A DNA stretch of 64,000 bases, taken from positions 24,676,001 through 24,740,000 of the forward strand of contig OX485803.1 in NCBI GenBank assembly GCA_950295325.1, written 5' to 3'. Origin of the DNA: Polytrichum commune. Lineage: Eukaryota > Streptophyta > Polytrichopsida > Polytrichales > Polytrichaceae. Below the pieces are notes generated by a model, which saw nothing but the letters and a program-made list of their open reading frames with translations, ran no database searches and was not told where the DNA came from. Each line of letters opens with the position of its first letter. Position 1 is the stretch's first letter. Position numbers and translations under genes: made by a program. Below, piece by piece: positions 9,960-21,602 of the stretch.

Positions 9960-12900
9960 TTTGGGTGAACAGACAGATCACGAGGTTGCAGGCGTAATGT
10001 CATGGGCTTCGGCTGAAGCGTGCACAGGAGACATTAGGCTTCAGCTGACCACCGATGGCAGTTATTCTGGTAATTCTCCATATTAACACGCTGCTCCTAT
10101 TACCGTTGATGCCTGCTTCACCGCGTTAGGTATGGCATCACCGTGCCTCATGATGAATAAGGTATATGGGTCTTACATGGTTACTTTTCTCCGACTAGCC
10201 CACTTCTCCTAGGGCATGAAACACACAATTAGTACAAGATGGTTAGAAGATCCAAACTTAGGCCGTAGCCACTTTCCTCATAAATCTTGGAGCTCATTTG
10301 AATAACTTATTCCTCATCAAAGTGACTCAAATTCTTTTGTTCATTGAATGGTCATATAGGTTCCCCCCCCCCCACACACACAAATTTTGTCCATAGTTGA
10401 GTTTAGAGTGGTTATCATTTTTTAGCACATAGGGCAATCTTTTCTAAACACATGTTTTTTTGGTATTTGTTCTTGGAGCCACAGCTTATCACACACCACC
10501 TTGGGGGGTGCACCTTGCATTGAAAACCAAAACCAAAACCACGTGCATTCACAACATACTCTAAAAATACTCTATGTATAAAAAAAAATTGTTGTAAAAT
10601 CAAGCAATACACGTACAATTTCAATGATAAAAATACAAGTGAAAATATTTATACATAAATATTCATATATAGTCATTAACATAAGTTCACAAATGTACTT
10701 TTGAATACCAATCAACCCCTATCATATGTAAAATACAAACTCTAGCATTCATCATGAAGGTGCTGAAGACTTTTTCATCCCCCAAATGTAACTCATAAGC
10801 ATTTAGGTCTACAACATATATCATATTATGCAATTTAATAACATATATATGCTACGCAAATTGTAGTTCATTTAAGTCTACAACATATATCAAATAATGC
10901 AATTTAATAACATATGATCAAAGGGGATGTAGATGGTTGATGGTGGTTGATACGGGTAGTTGATCCAGGTAGTGATTGCAGGCATTAGGTGACTTAGAAC
11001 TTAGGTCTTGTCACAAAGGCCAACAAAAAGATTCGATGAAATTGCAAAGGTGCTCAAAACTCCTCCTTTCCTCATTCATTTCGTGTATTTCATAATGCCC
11101 CTACCTTTTTGGGGGTGCTCACATTAGTGGTTTTGTGTATTTGGTTGTGAAAGCAACAATAGGTATTTATAAAAAAAAAATCCATCAATTGAATACTTGG
11201 TTTTAAATAGAGAGCATAATGCTTGTCTTGTCTCCAAATTAAGTTCTGGCTATTATTGAAGCATGCATGTTAAAGACTAATTAATAATTGGAATAAAATA
11301 GGTCAAGGTCAAGTAGCTATTTTTGTTCAAGATATTTGATATTTGATTTTTGATTGCTATCAAAATTACAAGATGCGAGCAAGGAAAATCAAGACAAGAA
11401 CACACTTGAAGCTAGAATCGTCAAAAATGTGATAGACCAGAAAAATCAACATTAATTAAGGTTGGTTTGTTGGGAGGGTTTATAAGATGTGTAGAAGATT
11501 TGGTAATTGTTGGGTGGAGTATAGGGATCTAATTGACTTGATGGATTGTTCATCAAACATGGAGATTGGCTTATATTTGGTATCAAAAATGCCAACAACA
11601 AGAGGACTTATGATCTTACTAATCATATGATGAAAAAAATTGTATGATCTTACTGATCCGTTGAAACAAATGATGACATCTTTTCCATGTCCATTGTTCA
11701 CCACACCTGGCCTTGGCACATACCACTCAAATATAATCTAAGTGTCCAATTAGGAAGAAACACTATATTAAACATTTCGGGACTCTAAGACAAATTTGGG
11801 ACTATTTGGATGCTCATGGGGAACTCATTGGAACTCATTGGGAACAACCCATGCTATGCATGCATTCTTTGAAATACATGGGTTTTGTACAAAAAACTTT
11901 TTTTTACTAATAAGTTTGAATGAAAAATAAATTGTCATACACCGAATGGGTAATGCACCACAATGCAATTGAATTGAAACCTAGGTCTATGCTACATTTT
12001 ACTTATGAATAATATTGTGACACTCTAAAGTATAAATTAAACTTCTAAGCTTTTCTAGTTAATTTGGTATGATCATTATACATGTGATTGATAAAAGAAT
12101 TTGAATTACATTGCTAATTTATTGATAAAATATTGACATGGGTGACCATCATTGTTAGGATGGAGTAGGTATTCCAAATGAGGTTGAATATCTTGAGTTG
12201 TTTCCCACATAATCATCTCCATGTAGCACAAGTCTTGGATATGCCGTTGGACAAACTCCAAATGGGGGAAGGTGAGCCCTATATGTTCACCAATGCGCAC
12301 CACTTTCCTGAGTATGTGTGCTTGCATCCATAATATCTCTCAAGAGTAGTTGAAGGAAATTTCCCATGCTCTCATCAATCTCCTTAGCTAAGAAGTTAAA
12401 CTTGTCATCAACGAAAGTCATTTCCGCGGGGAGGGGGGGGGGTCTAAAGGGCCTTTGGATCAGTTGATTGCATTCTCTTCAAGAATTCCAAAAAAAAAAG
12501 CCGGGGGAGGGGGGGAGGAGCCTCTGTTTTGTCCTGAGGACACCTTTGAAACATACGTGCATGTGTGAATAATTGTGCATCAAAGAATCACATTAAATTG
12601 GACATATACATGAGGAATGGACATACATTGGGAGCATAGACATGCAAATATTGATAAAATGCCATGGGTAGTGACAAGTTTGGCCGCCATTTATAAAGAT
12701 ATAGTTTATGAAATACAAATATGAATATGTCCCCACACATTTGGTAGGGGACGGTTTAACTTCTAGCATATTTAGAATACAAGTGGAAGGCCTATCATAA
12801 TTGTGCTCCTCATGAAATTTTTATGTTAATGGCCATGAGCCCAACCCAATATGAAAAGATGGTTGTTCACAAATAAACAATTTAAAGTCAAGAATGAAAC

Positions 12901-13836
12901 TAAAGATTCCCCCTTAACACATTACGACATATGTTAATAGTTCATTCAATCTAAGCAACCACCGTTATTTGGTTAGTTTTCTTAGTCGGACACCCATATT
13001 TGCACAATGTCTGGTCAAGTTTGGATCTTAGAATGTCCACCATTATAAAGATATAGGTTCAAAACATATTGGATTACAAACTTTGTTTCCTAACACCTAC
13101 CATCATGGGCGAAGTACAAATCTGCCCCTATAAACGTATTGCTAGAATTTCATACTAAAATAATCACAGTAGACTAGTTTGGGGTCTCTATCCCAATTTA
13201 GGTGTGAAATTTTCTTTGCAAAGTAATCTCAGGGCTCTATGTACGAATCAGCGCTTTTACCCTCCCCAATGGTATATGTCATGTTTATGTACCCACACCC
13301 ACACACCCTAAGCTTACTGTTCACATACACACTGAACACACACCACTGCTTGTGGTCAGGGCGGCTATGGCCAGAGACCTCCAACACATAAAGCAAGGGT
13401 TGACTTACATACAAGCAGGATGCATTATCCCGGAACGGACACCTATGGCTGAGTGATGACAGTCATGTTGGGCTGGCATTCTTGGAAACAATATAATTGA
13501 TACTCATGACATGACTCCACGCATGACTCCCAAGCAATGAGAGGGAAGAACCGGCTGGTAGTTACAAATGTTCAAAGCGGTCGAGTTTGAGAACGAACCG
13601 GTTAAATTTCAAGACTTCATGAAAAATTACAGATCGTTTTAGAGGAGTCTGTAAAATATGCCTCAAATTAATGAAGAAATTCCGAAGGATTATAACATGT
13701 AACCGGTTGGATTCGGAAACACTAGGATTTTGATCGGTTGAGTCCAAAAGTCTCCCGGCACCATGCTCCCAGGGTTTGGAGGTTGTGGAGTGTTTAATCT
13801 TTGATATAATGTAGCAATTTTCAGTAATTGTCACAT
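9960..13836. other. Intergenic, AT-rich, dispersed repeats only
   Basis: No gene or RNA is recognised. There is a 69-bp direct duplication at about 10808-10849 and 10876-10917 (CTACAACATATATCA). There are homopolymer G or C tracts near 10364, 12427 and 12503 that may be old transposon ends. The segment 10195-10510 recurs at 44040-44310. Confidence 0.5.
10195..10510. repeat. Dispersed repeat shared with 44040-44310
   Basis: Shared blocks in the same order include AGGCCGTAGCCA, TTGGAGCTCAT, ATCAAAGTGA, TCATA.AGGTTC, TTTTG..CAT and TTATCACACA. Identity is moderate with indels. It probably represents a decayed transposon family, but no ends or coding parts are visible. Confidence 0.6.
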
Positions 13837-13839
13837 TAA

Positions 13840-14336
13840 GGGCCGCTTCACACATGAGTCAAGAGCCATGACCGTGGAATTGTGAGAGCCCAAAAGAAAG
13901 TGTCTCAAGACGCCCTCCAAAATCATGTAGTGTGGTCATGGAACCTCATGTAGTGTAGTGTGAAGCCATATGTAACCGGGCCCTCAACCAAGTGCTATTT
14001 CAATGAATTTCTATTCATGTGGGTCCTCACACATGATAAAATAAAATAAATCAACGGTTGTGAGCAGTCAGAGTGCCATGGTCTCCCAGTTTTGTGTTAG
14101 GCCTACCTTCAAAAGGCCGGTGGTTTTTGGAAACACTCCAAATGACCATGAAAAATGATTCATTTGATGCCATGCAGGAATCCATGTAGACTTTACATCC
14201 ATCTTGCATTCACGTACTCCATTGGTCCCTCAAGAGTAGTGTGAAGCGAACTTGGACCGGCTCCGCCTTTTCCGCCAATAAGAGTGCTTGAAGTGTAATG
14301 GTCACGGGCTCACAGTGCTCGTGTGTGAAGTGGCCC
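13840..14336. mobile_element. Tourist-like MITE with TAA target duplication (family F)
   Basis: The left end GGGCCGCTTCACACATGAG and the right end CTCGTGTGTGAAGTGGCCC are imperfect inverse copies. TAA stands directly outside both ends (13837-13839 and 14337-14339). A 3-bp TAA duplication and G-rich ends fit PIF/Harbinger MITEs. The interior has repeated AGTGTGAAGC-type motifs and no coding sequence. Confidence 0.8.
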
Positions 14337-14555
14337 TAAGCCTTTCCACCGACTTTTATAGTTGCTGATTTTAATCAGTAGCCGCCAGCCTTTGATGATA
14401 AACTTCTGAACTATGAACTGCATTGATGTGAGGCTCTTGAGAATTGTGTAGAGAATGTGCATTGTGAAACCTTCAGTGCCAGTGAGCTGGCTTTTCATCA
14501 CTCAGCTAATTTGTCTCAAGCTAGCGGCTCTCTGTTCCAACAAAAATAAATTTTT

Positions 14556-14665
14556 CTTCCTTAAGTTTTGCCACATGTCATGCTCACACTGGCTAGGACT
14601 AGTTGCATCCCACATGGAACTACTTGTAAAGATGAAATGGAGCGCCCTCTGAGGTAGTGTACTCC
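14556..14665. repeat. Dispersed repeat shared with 33077-33190
   Basis: Both copies read CTTAAGTTTTGCCACATGTCA or CTCAAGTTTTGCCACGTGTCA and end with AAGATGAAATGGAGCGCCCTCT or a close variant. The orientation is the same in both. The element type is unknown. Confidence 0.6.
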
Positions 14666-17600
14666 TGGAGCTTGCTGGCAGATACGATGCTTCTCAGGTC
14701 AATCGTTGTCCATTAAAATTTATATCTGCAATGGTGTCAGTGACTCATTTTCACCACCTATGATGTCATTAATTGTAGGAAAGCAATACACAACTTGGTT
14801 CGCAGGTCACGCGCAGAATTTAAAGAAACTAGTGTCTAGATAGTACAACAGTAGTTGTGGTACTACTGTAAGCTTTGGAGTTTAAAATAACAGCAGAAAG
14901 GCCAGGAAATCCGAATTGGGATGGAAATTAATCAAATTCCTGACACTGCAGAGGTTGAATATGGACATTGATCTCAGACTCCTGTTTTTGTGCATGACCC
15001 ATTATAACTCGTGAAGCTAATTAGACTGTGGCAGTGATGTGCAGGGCCCTGCAGGCCATGAGGCCTGCCGTTAGCTGTAATATTCATCTTGAGATTCTCG
15101 CCAATGTACTACAACTAGAAGTAGCCATGACATTTAGGTCAAGTCTTACAAATACGGATGGATTTGTACACTCAAAATAATTAATGCAATAGGGAGATGG
15201 TGGGCGAACAAACTTTTGGGGGCCTGCAATACTACAGGTTCAGAACGACAGCCAGGTGCATGATGTGTATGGGTTCATGAAAGCTGTACTCATTAAGCTT
15301 GGAAGCTACTAGAAAATTTCTGCTCAGACCAAAATTTCTGCTTTTGTTCCAACGACTCATGTGACATGATGATGGTAAGTTTCTCGAGAATCCAACAATT
15401 GTCGTGTCTATTTATCTTGTACTGATTGATTACCCAAGTTTTTCCAAGAGGACAGATTAATGTCAATCTAATTCAATCAAGTTTAATTTTTAACCAGCTC
15501 AAGCATATCTTTAAGGTGTGAAGTTCGACTGGTGCAACGTCATGAGCAAAATCATGATCCAACCGATGCTCCTCCTTCACTTTGTCTACTCAATTAATTA
15601 GTTAACTGACCAGGATCCCAAAGAGCCCTGCAATAGTTTGCAAACTGATCAATTGCTGATCAAGGTCCAATTTTCCAAGCATCAAATGCACCCAATTGCT
15701 CTCAGTTTATACTGGTTGATTAATCTATAGTTCAAGAGTACTTGTGGTCATTTGGACTGATAGTCGACATTGCTAGCCGCAGTGGATCTTAAGATTAAAA
15801 CCTCTCCGAATATATATAGCTGTTTTCTACCAGAAATCATTTTGATCACACTTTCCAAGCCCTGGTTGCAGATTCAGGGACCATCATGCATTTTGGCAGG
15901 ATAAACTGTAGAATTTTCAGGTAGCAGTTTGCAGAGCAAATATTGACTTCCAATTTCAGTCTAAATAGATAAATAGAGATCAGCTACAATGATATGTAGG
16001 TTGCACTTTGAAGTGAATGATATGGCGGAACATTTTTGAGCATGTAATTAGATACAGTAATACCATTTTTCATGTTTGCATGCGAGTGTCAAGGAAAATC
16101 CCAGAATCACACTCAACCCAGAAATCCACCAACAAATCTTGAAGCAATATGGAACCCTAAAACGAAAGTATTATTAGTTTCAGACGAAAGGGAAGTTCTG
16201 ATATTTGTTCATACAAACTCTCTTGAGGATGGAGAATATGTCAAAATTACACCATGAACCATGAACTTTGTCTTTATCGTGATCATGAAGCAAAAGGCAT
16301 TCAATCTAAACAACCAGTGCTCAAATTTTCAATCTACTGCAACCTGCTTTTTCGTAGCAGATTGAATTTCAGGGGCAGGTACCATCGTCATCTTAGTACG
16401 TACTACTCAGAAATCTGGAAGATGTGTCGACCTAAGTTAGCCTTATTGCCGACAAGTGATCATTCGATCGCAATTACGATGGTCCTGGTAGAAAATTAAA
16501 ACAGCATGGAATTAATTCTGACAAGGAAGTGGCTAAGATTACCCACGAGTTGCAGAGGCCGACGATGTGGGGTATAACTGGTGACGATTTTCAATGAACT
16601 TCACAGAAATCCAGAAGTCACCATCCTCTTCATGCACACTGTCAATGCTCGCAATTGTGATTTGCAGTCATCACGAGAACAGCAATCTGTCATTTACTCC
16701 AATGCACTTCGTATTTTCAATGATCGCCGATCCGATCGGCGAGCTGATATATAATATCTATATCGTATTTCTGCATCTATATAAGAACCTGGAATTGTTT
16801 TTTTCCAGTGAGGCTATAGGTCAACAATACTAATTCAACGCTGCGAGTAGTCGTGCAACTAGAGATGACTTGATGAATGGAGGTAACAGCTGCTAACAAA
16901 TGTTTAATACATTTTAAAGAAGTGTGATCCTCGCTGTCTCAAAAATGTTAAAATTCCTACAAAATCAATTACAGTATAATGTGGTGAAACGCATAATACT
17001 CATTCAGCTGGTAATGAACTCCTGCTACTCGTGGGGGGCGAAGAAGCTGTCCTAATTAATGACAACCGTACTTTCCAATGGGTGTGTGCTGTTTCCTTTC
17101 ACCAACCCCTTCTGCAGGCACTGCTGGCTTGTCATCACTACGTAGACCGATTTCTAAATGGTCAGGACTCATATGGGCTTATGCTCCTACCTCTTAGATT
17201 TGGAATAATAAATTCAAGTGCCGTAATCTACTTTAAAATCTTACAAGCTTTCTTACAAGTGCATATATCTGATCTTTGAATCGCCTTGCTCGCAGATTCT
17301 GGATGGAGAACTATAGCACAACCAGCATTACAGAAAAGAATTGGAACTAGAGCTGCAACTGCGCGCAAGAAACCACAGATTATAGCTTCATGCATTGCAT
17401 TCAAGTAGACGCAGGAGACTTCAGGTTCCTGTTCCAACCTCAATTTTGACTCTTGAGTTTGTAGTTATATCTGGTTATAATCCCAGACAGGCTACGCTTT
17501 TGATTACTTTAATCGAAACTGTATGCGTTTTAAGTGCTTGCATCTGCGTTGAAGAGGATCTGCACATAATAGTTCCAAATGATCATTGCAACTCACATGT

Positions 17601-17680
17601 TGAAAAATCGACGATGACGGAGGAGAGAAATCGGAACATGCCAATCAAGCTGCTGCTTCCGTGCACGTTTGAGCATTGAA
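14666..17680. other. Intergenic, upstream of the CLE gene
   Basis: Several short open frames of 60-94 codons occur but none shows a family motif, splice context or codon pattern that would support a gene. No RNA genes or clear transposon ends are seen. Part of this stretch may be the distal promoter of the CLE gene at 17837. Confidence 0.4.
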
Positions 17681-17685
17681 CTCTG

Positions 17686-17790
17686 TATATATGTATGTAT
17701 GCTCCAGTAATCGAAGGTTTTACAGAAATAGAATTAGCTTTTACTCAAGTTAGTAGAGGAGGCTAGGTTGCAAACCTTCGATTATTAATT
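17686..17790 (+). promoter_or_regulatory. TATA-like motif and inverted repeat upstream of the CLE gene
   Basis: TATATAT lies at 17686-17692, about 145 bp before the start codon. Just downstream, TAATCGAAGGTTTT (near 17708) is matched by the inverse AAACCTTCGATTATTA (near 17774), with a loop of about 50 nt. The pair could be a regulatory palindrome or a leader-RNA stem. This is inferred from position only. Confidence 0.4.
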
Positions 17791-17836
17791 ACTGTAGTCT
17801 TTGCAGACCTCTATTTGTTAAGTCATCCTTGTACCG

Positions 17837-18328
17837 ATGAAGATTCCACTATTCAGGAACCACCACTTTGTGCAAACCACTATCTTCTTATCCGTTATAT
17901 GTGTCATAGGTACTGGTAAATCGGATGCCAGACTACTAGCATTTCTCAAAGTTACACAACAACACTATAGGTCAGAATTAGGTCATCCTCATCCAAGCAG
18001 TCCGATAATTTCAACAGAGTCCATCAAGTCAAACTTGTTGCAGCCTGCAAGAGTACAATGGTCTCCTCATGCAGCAAGTGGTCGACAATATGCTCAAGGC
18101 GTCGTAGCTGATCTGCATCATCAGCCAAAACATGCTGGGTTTCGTCGAAGAAGTGCAGGACGTGATGAGTCGATGCCAGGTCCGAGCACAAGAAGCGCTC
18201 GAGCAGGGTTTTATAATTCCGCCGGTGACATGACTAGATTTCAAGAGCAACGTCCAGATAACCATGATCCTTACGACGCTGCATACCGGCTTGTTCCCAG
18301 TGGCCCTGATCCTCTGCACAACAAATGA
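17837..18328 (+). CDS. CLE-family peptide hormone precursor
   Basis: The intronless 163-residue frame has the layout of a CLAVATA3/ESR-related prepropeptide. A hydrophobic N-terminal segment (about residues 10-28, TTIFLSVICVIG) acts as the secretion signal. A polar, Arg- and Ser-rich variable region follows. The CLE dodecapeptide RLVPSGPDPLHN is at residues 151-162, with a single Lys after it. The dodecapeptide keeps every family hallmark: Arg1, the central PSGP where the prolines are usually hydroxylated, and the LHN end. Mature R-type CLE peptides are secreted and bind CLV1/BAM-type receptor kinases to limit meristem activity; the specific role here is inference. It is longer than the usual 80-120 residues. 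The ATG at 17837 is chosen because it immediately precedes the signal sequence. Confidence 0.93.
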   Translation: MKIPLFRNHHFVQTTIFLSVICVIGTGKSDARLLAFLKVTQQHYRSELGHPHPSSPIISTESIKSNLLQPARVQWSPHAASGRQYAQGVVADLHHQPKHAGFRRRSAGRDESMPGPSTRSARAGFYNSAGDMTRFQEQRPDNHDPYDAAYRLVPSGPDPLHNK

Positions 18329-18499
18329 GCATCTGATCCAGCTGCATCAGATGTCGGTGAGAATATCCTATGAATGCCTGAAGGAGTGTTTATTCCAGTT
18401 TCGTAGTGTTCAAGATTTGTGCTCATCCTAATCTGCAATTCTAGCACTAGAGGAAACTGTCGGATTTTATCATGGAAGCAATCCTTGCTGTCGCCAAGG

Positions 18500-18865
18500 A
18501 CTTTATATGATGTTTAGTGTCATATGGTATTTTATGTCACTATGGTAACTTTTCGGATGACACTGCTTATGAATAAGTGAACAAATACTGTCATGGATAG
18601 TGGATGACTCCACCCATTGGCCACAACCCTACCTTCTCTTGTCAACAACTTGTGATAAGATATTGTCATGGATGATTGAAATTTGAATGAAATTTGGTAA
18701 GTGGCAGTAAATGCAACACTGTAAATCTATAATTCCTCCCCAAAAAGACAAGGAATGACAAACAATGTTGGGTTAATATTTAGTGTTGGTGACACTACAC
18801 CGCGGTTTACAGTGAGTATTGAGCAAGACAATTAGAATTGGTGACACTAAACATGATATGTAGTG
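18500..18865. mobile_element. MITE, family A copy 2
   Basis: It is collinear with 1007-1377: TTTAGTGTCATATGGTATTT, TGTCATGGAT, CTACCTTCTCTTGTCA and GAGCAAGACAATTAGAATTG recur in order. The right end is CACTAAACATGATATGTAGTG followed by TA. The left end is degraded (TTATATGATGTTTAGTG). It lies about 170 bp downstream of the CLE stop codon. Confidence 0.8.
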
Positions 18866-18890
18866 TAGATACTTTTAGGACCTCACCTCC

Positions 18891-19270
18891 TGTTAACTAG
18901 GACCGATTGCAGTCATTCTAGCAGTGGCACTTCGGCACCACCAGCTTTCTAGGGGCGCACTGCCATATACGGCGTATCTTTTCAAGTTGTAGTCAGTATT
19001 TATATCTTGTCTTCGCATCTGTTTTCTACTTGAAATACTGTCACTCTAATGACCAAAATTTAACATGGTATCAGAGCAAGGAACACTCATTGTGATTCGT
19101 TTTTCCTTCACTACTGATAGAGATTGAAGAAATGTTGTTTGCAGATATAGTATGGGACACGTCACCATTAGAGATTGAGTGATTGAGTCACAAGAAGACA
19201 CTGCACCAAGATATACATGTGGGGTGGAACATCGATTTACGAATAGAGGTCATGTTTACTGATTGATACG
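18891..19270 (+). mobile_element. Copia retrotransposon 5' LTR and primer-binding site
   Basis: A 175-bp segment (18891-19065) begins TGTTAA and ends TTAACA, the inverted ends expected of an LTR. It is followed directly by TGGTATCAGAGC (19066-19077), which is complementary to the 3' end of initiator methionine tRNA and typical of plant copia elements. A gag-like frame follows at 19271. No 3' LTR, polypurine tract or polymerase is recognised, so the element is truncated. Confidence 0.85.
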
Positions 19271-19483
19271 ATGGCGTTTTTAGACACCCACAGGTTAGAG
19301 CAATACAAATTGATAGGTTCCTCCGACTATGGAATGTGGAAATTCAAAATTCAAACAATTCAAAAAAGAGAAGACTTATGGGAATTCGTGGAGAGAATAG
19401 TTGGTGAACCATTGTCTGCTGCAATCATGGTAGAACTACTTGATTCTAGGGAGATGAATCTGCCCAAAAAACTCAAGAAATGA
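19271..19483 (+). pseudogene. Truncated copia gag N-terminus
   Basis: The 70-codon frame reads LIGSSDYGMWKFKIQT and DLWEFV, the conserved N-terminal part of plant copia gag (where LxGxNYxxWKxxM and DLWxxV are usual). The frame stops after a short acidic and lysine-rich stretch, and no nucleocapsid, protease, integrase or reverse transcriptase follows. It is a decayed fragment. Confidence 0.75.
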
Positions 19484-20754
19484 GCTCTCTCAATTCTTCA
19501 CTTGTCGGTGTGCGATAACATTGTCTCATTTATCCCATGGAGGGTGCACCTACACTTGATTAATGTATACATGTGCAAGAACTCCCTATTTATTGGGGTG
19601 GGGGGGTATTTACCTTCCTTCATTGAATATTTTCCATCTCACAAGTAGCTAAATTTCTACTAAATGATATTTTCTAACACCCTATCATTATATATAAATT
19701 CTAGAGCCGCATAATTATAATCACCCAATCTTATAAGTAGTAGAAATTTTGTGTGAGCAATCTGCACATACATTACCCATATAATACACTATGCAATGAC
19801 GAATGCCAATTTGGGATGGATTTCAAGGAACATAGATACTGTCGTCTTAAGTGTTCATATAGACGCCACAAAATTATTAGTGTTGAGCAAGTGCTGGCAT
19901 TGACTTTTTGGCTACCTTAACCAATGAGCCATTGTATTGATTCTTACAATAATACCAAATCATTCAACACACAGAATTAGGTGTTTGAATTAGCCTAGCA
20001 ATTGAATAAGGCATCATACCATAACATAATCCGTTTGTGATGTTGAAATTGCAATATGTCAAGCAACAAAGTACCAACATTGGTCAACCCCTCTCTTCAA
20101 TTGCAAACCTTGCAAATGGTTACATAAAACATATAAATATGATTGGGAACTTGTGTTGTGTCCAACATTATGAAACTTTGGTTCCTATCAAAACAGAGAT
20201 GTCATTTGAGAATCAAAATTTACCTCAATATGCAAGGTGCCACTAGAGGACAACACCCATTGGTTTCATTGACTAGGGGTCGCCTCCTATTTCGCATCTA
20301 TTAGGAGCTCAATCCTCTATACAAACAAAGTATAGATGATAAGCCACACACATCAAATCATTTAGTATGAACATCTTTCAGCTATATCAATGTGAGGAAT
20401 CAGTTTTAACCAACCCCGCTAAACCATGCTACAAAATATACACACAATATTCTTTGAATTCAAGTGCAAATTTCCTCGTCAACTCCTATTTACTTTTATT
20501 GCTTACATGATCACAACCTAGTAGAGGATGATTCCTTGGTATCTGAAACATCCTAAACAAGTTGGCTTAGCTTATCCTTGTAAGTATCGATATGCAAAGA
20601 ATACTTAATAGATAAAATCAACTTGTAAACTCCAAAATAAGAATGAAGAGAGATAGTTAGTCCAAAGCTTTTACAGTTACATATGCAATAGAAAGCAATC
20701 AAAAGGAAGTAATCATTGAGGGGTCGGGTGCACATACATTGAGGTAGGGAGGGT
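19484..20754. other. AT-rich intergenic, no gene recognised
   Basis: No coding family or RNA is seen. A G-tract (GGGGTGGGGGGG near 19599) might be an eroded transposon end. The remainder looks like decayed repeat DNA. Confidence 0.4.
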
Positions 20755-20927
20755 GTACATACATTGAAATGCTTTGTATCATTGTCACTATATATTTTTA
20801 AATTCCTTGTTAGAAGGGCTATAAGAGTTTCTTACATTAAAACAAATTATATCACTCAAAATTGAACTAAAATGCATTACAAATGATTATAATCAGGGCC
20901 ATATAATTTGGGAATTGCATACCCGGG
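20755..20927. mobile_element. Partial hAT-like MITE, family D copy 2
   Basis: Read on the minus strand, the segment matches the first 170 bp of the element at 3030. It shares CCCGGGTATGCAATTCCC, GATTATAATCA, AATGCATTTTAGT, ATGTAAGAAA and CCTTCTAACAAGGAAT or close variants. Only the terminal repeat ending at 20927 is clear. The opposite end and any target duplication are lost. Confidence 0.7.
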
Positions 20928-21211
20928 GTCTTGGGATCCTAGATGTTGGTGACGAAGTTGTCAAAGCTCAATGGTAAGGCGTTGAGCACATGTTTGACTA
21001 TCATTCTGTAGGATGGTGGTTCCCAATGTCACTAAGCGAGTTGAAGAGTGTTTGCACTTCAATAAGATATTCTTCTACACTTGATCATTTTTTCATTTGC
21101 AGCTTTGAGAAGTTAGCTTGGTTGGCCAGCTTTCGTGCCATATTTTTTATGTTGAATTTCTGCCTCATGTACTCCCAACATTCTCTTGGATAGGAAATGT
21201 TGAGGATAAAT

Positions 21212-21340
21212 CACGGGGGGGAGGGGGGTACTGACCAAAATGTACAAAACCATGTGTGAGAAAATATAGGGTGGATTTTATTCAAGACACATAGTTTTAA
21301 CAATTTTTTTAGATATATGATAGCGTCCTCTAAATGTGAA
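21212..21340. mobile_element. Orphan left end of the E-family transposon
   Basis: CACGGGGGGGAGGGGGGTAC at 21212 is followed by TGAC, a GTGTGAGAAAATATAGGG block and a GGATT tract. This order matches the ends of the elements at 21603 (ACGTGCGATAAAATATAGGG) and 47839 (ACGTGCGGCATAATATAGGG). A matching right end and target duplication were not found. Confidence 0.5.
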
Positions 21341-21602
21341 TATGGGAATTAAATATAACGTATGGTATGGTTTAATTTGTGATATTCATATTATTATCTA
21401 GATGTAAAGTAGCATACATAAAATTAAGTTTATTTATTTTTAATTTATAGATTCAACATAAATCATCTGTCATTAGTGGCATTGTGATGAAAAATAGGCA
21501 GAATGTATGTGAACATGTGGATTTGTTGAAACAGTTGTCTTTGGATGAAAAGTACCGTCCTTGGGTTTTTCATTTTTATCTTTAGGTTTTTGTTTTCTCC
21601 TC

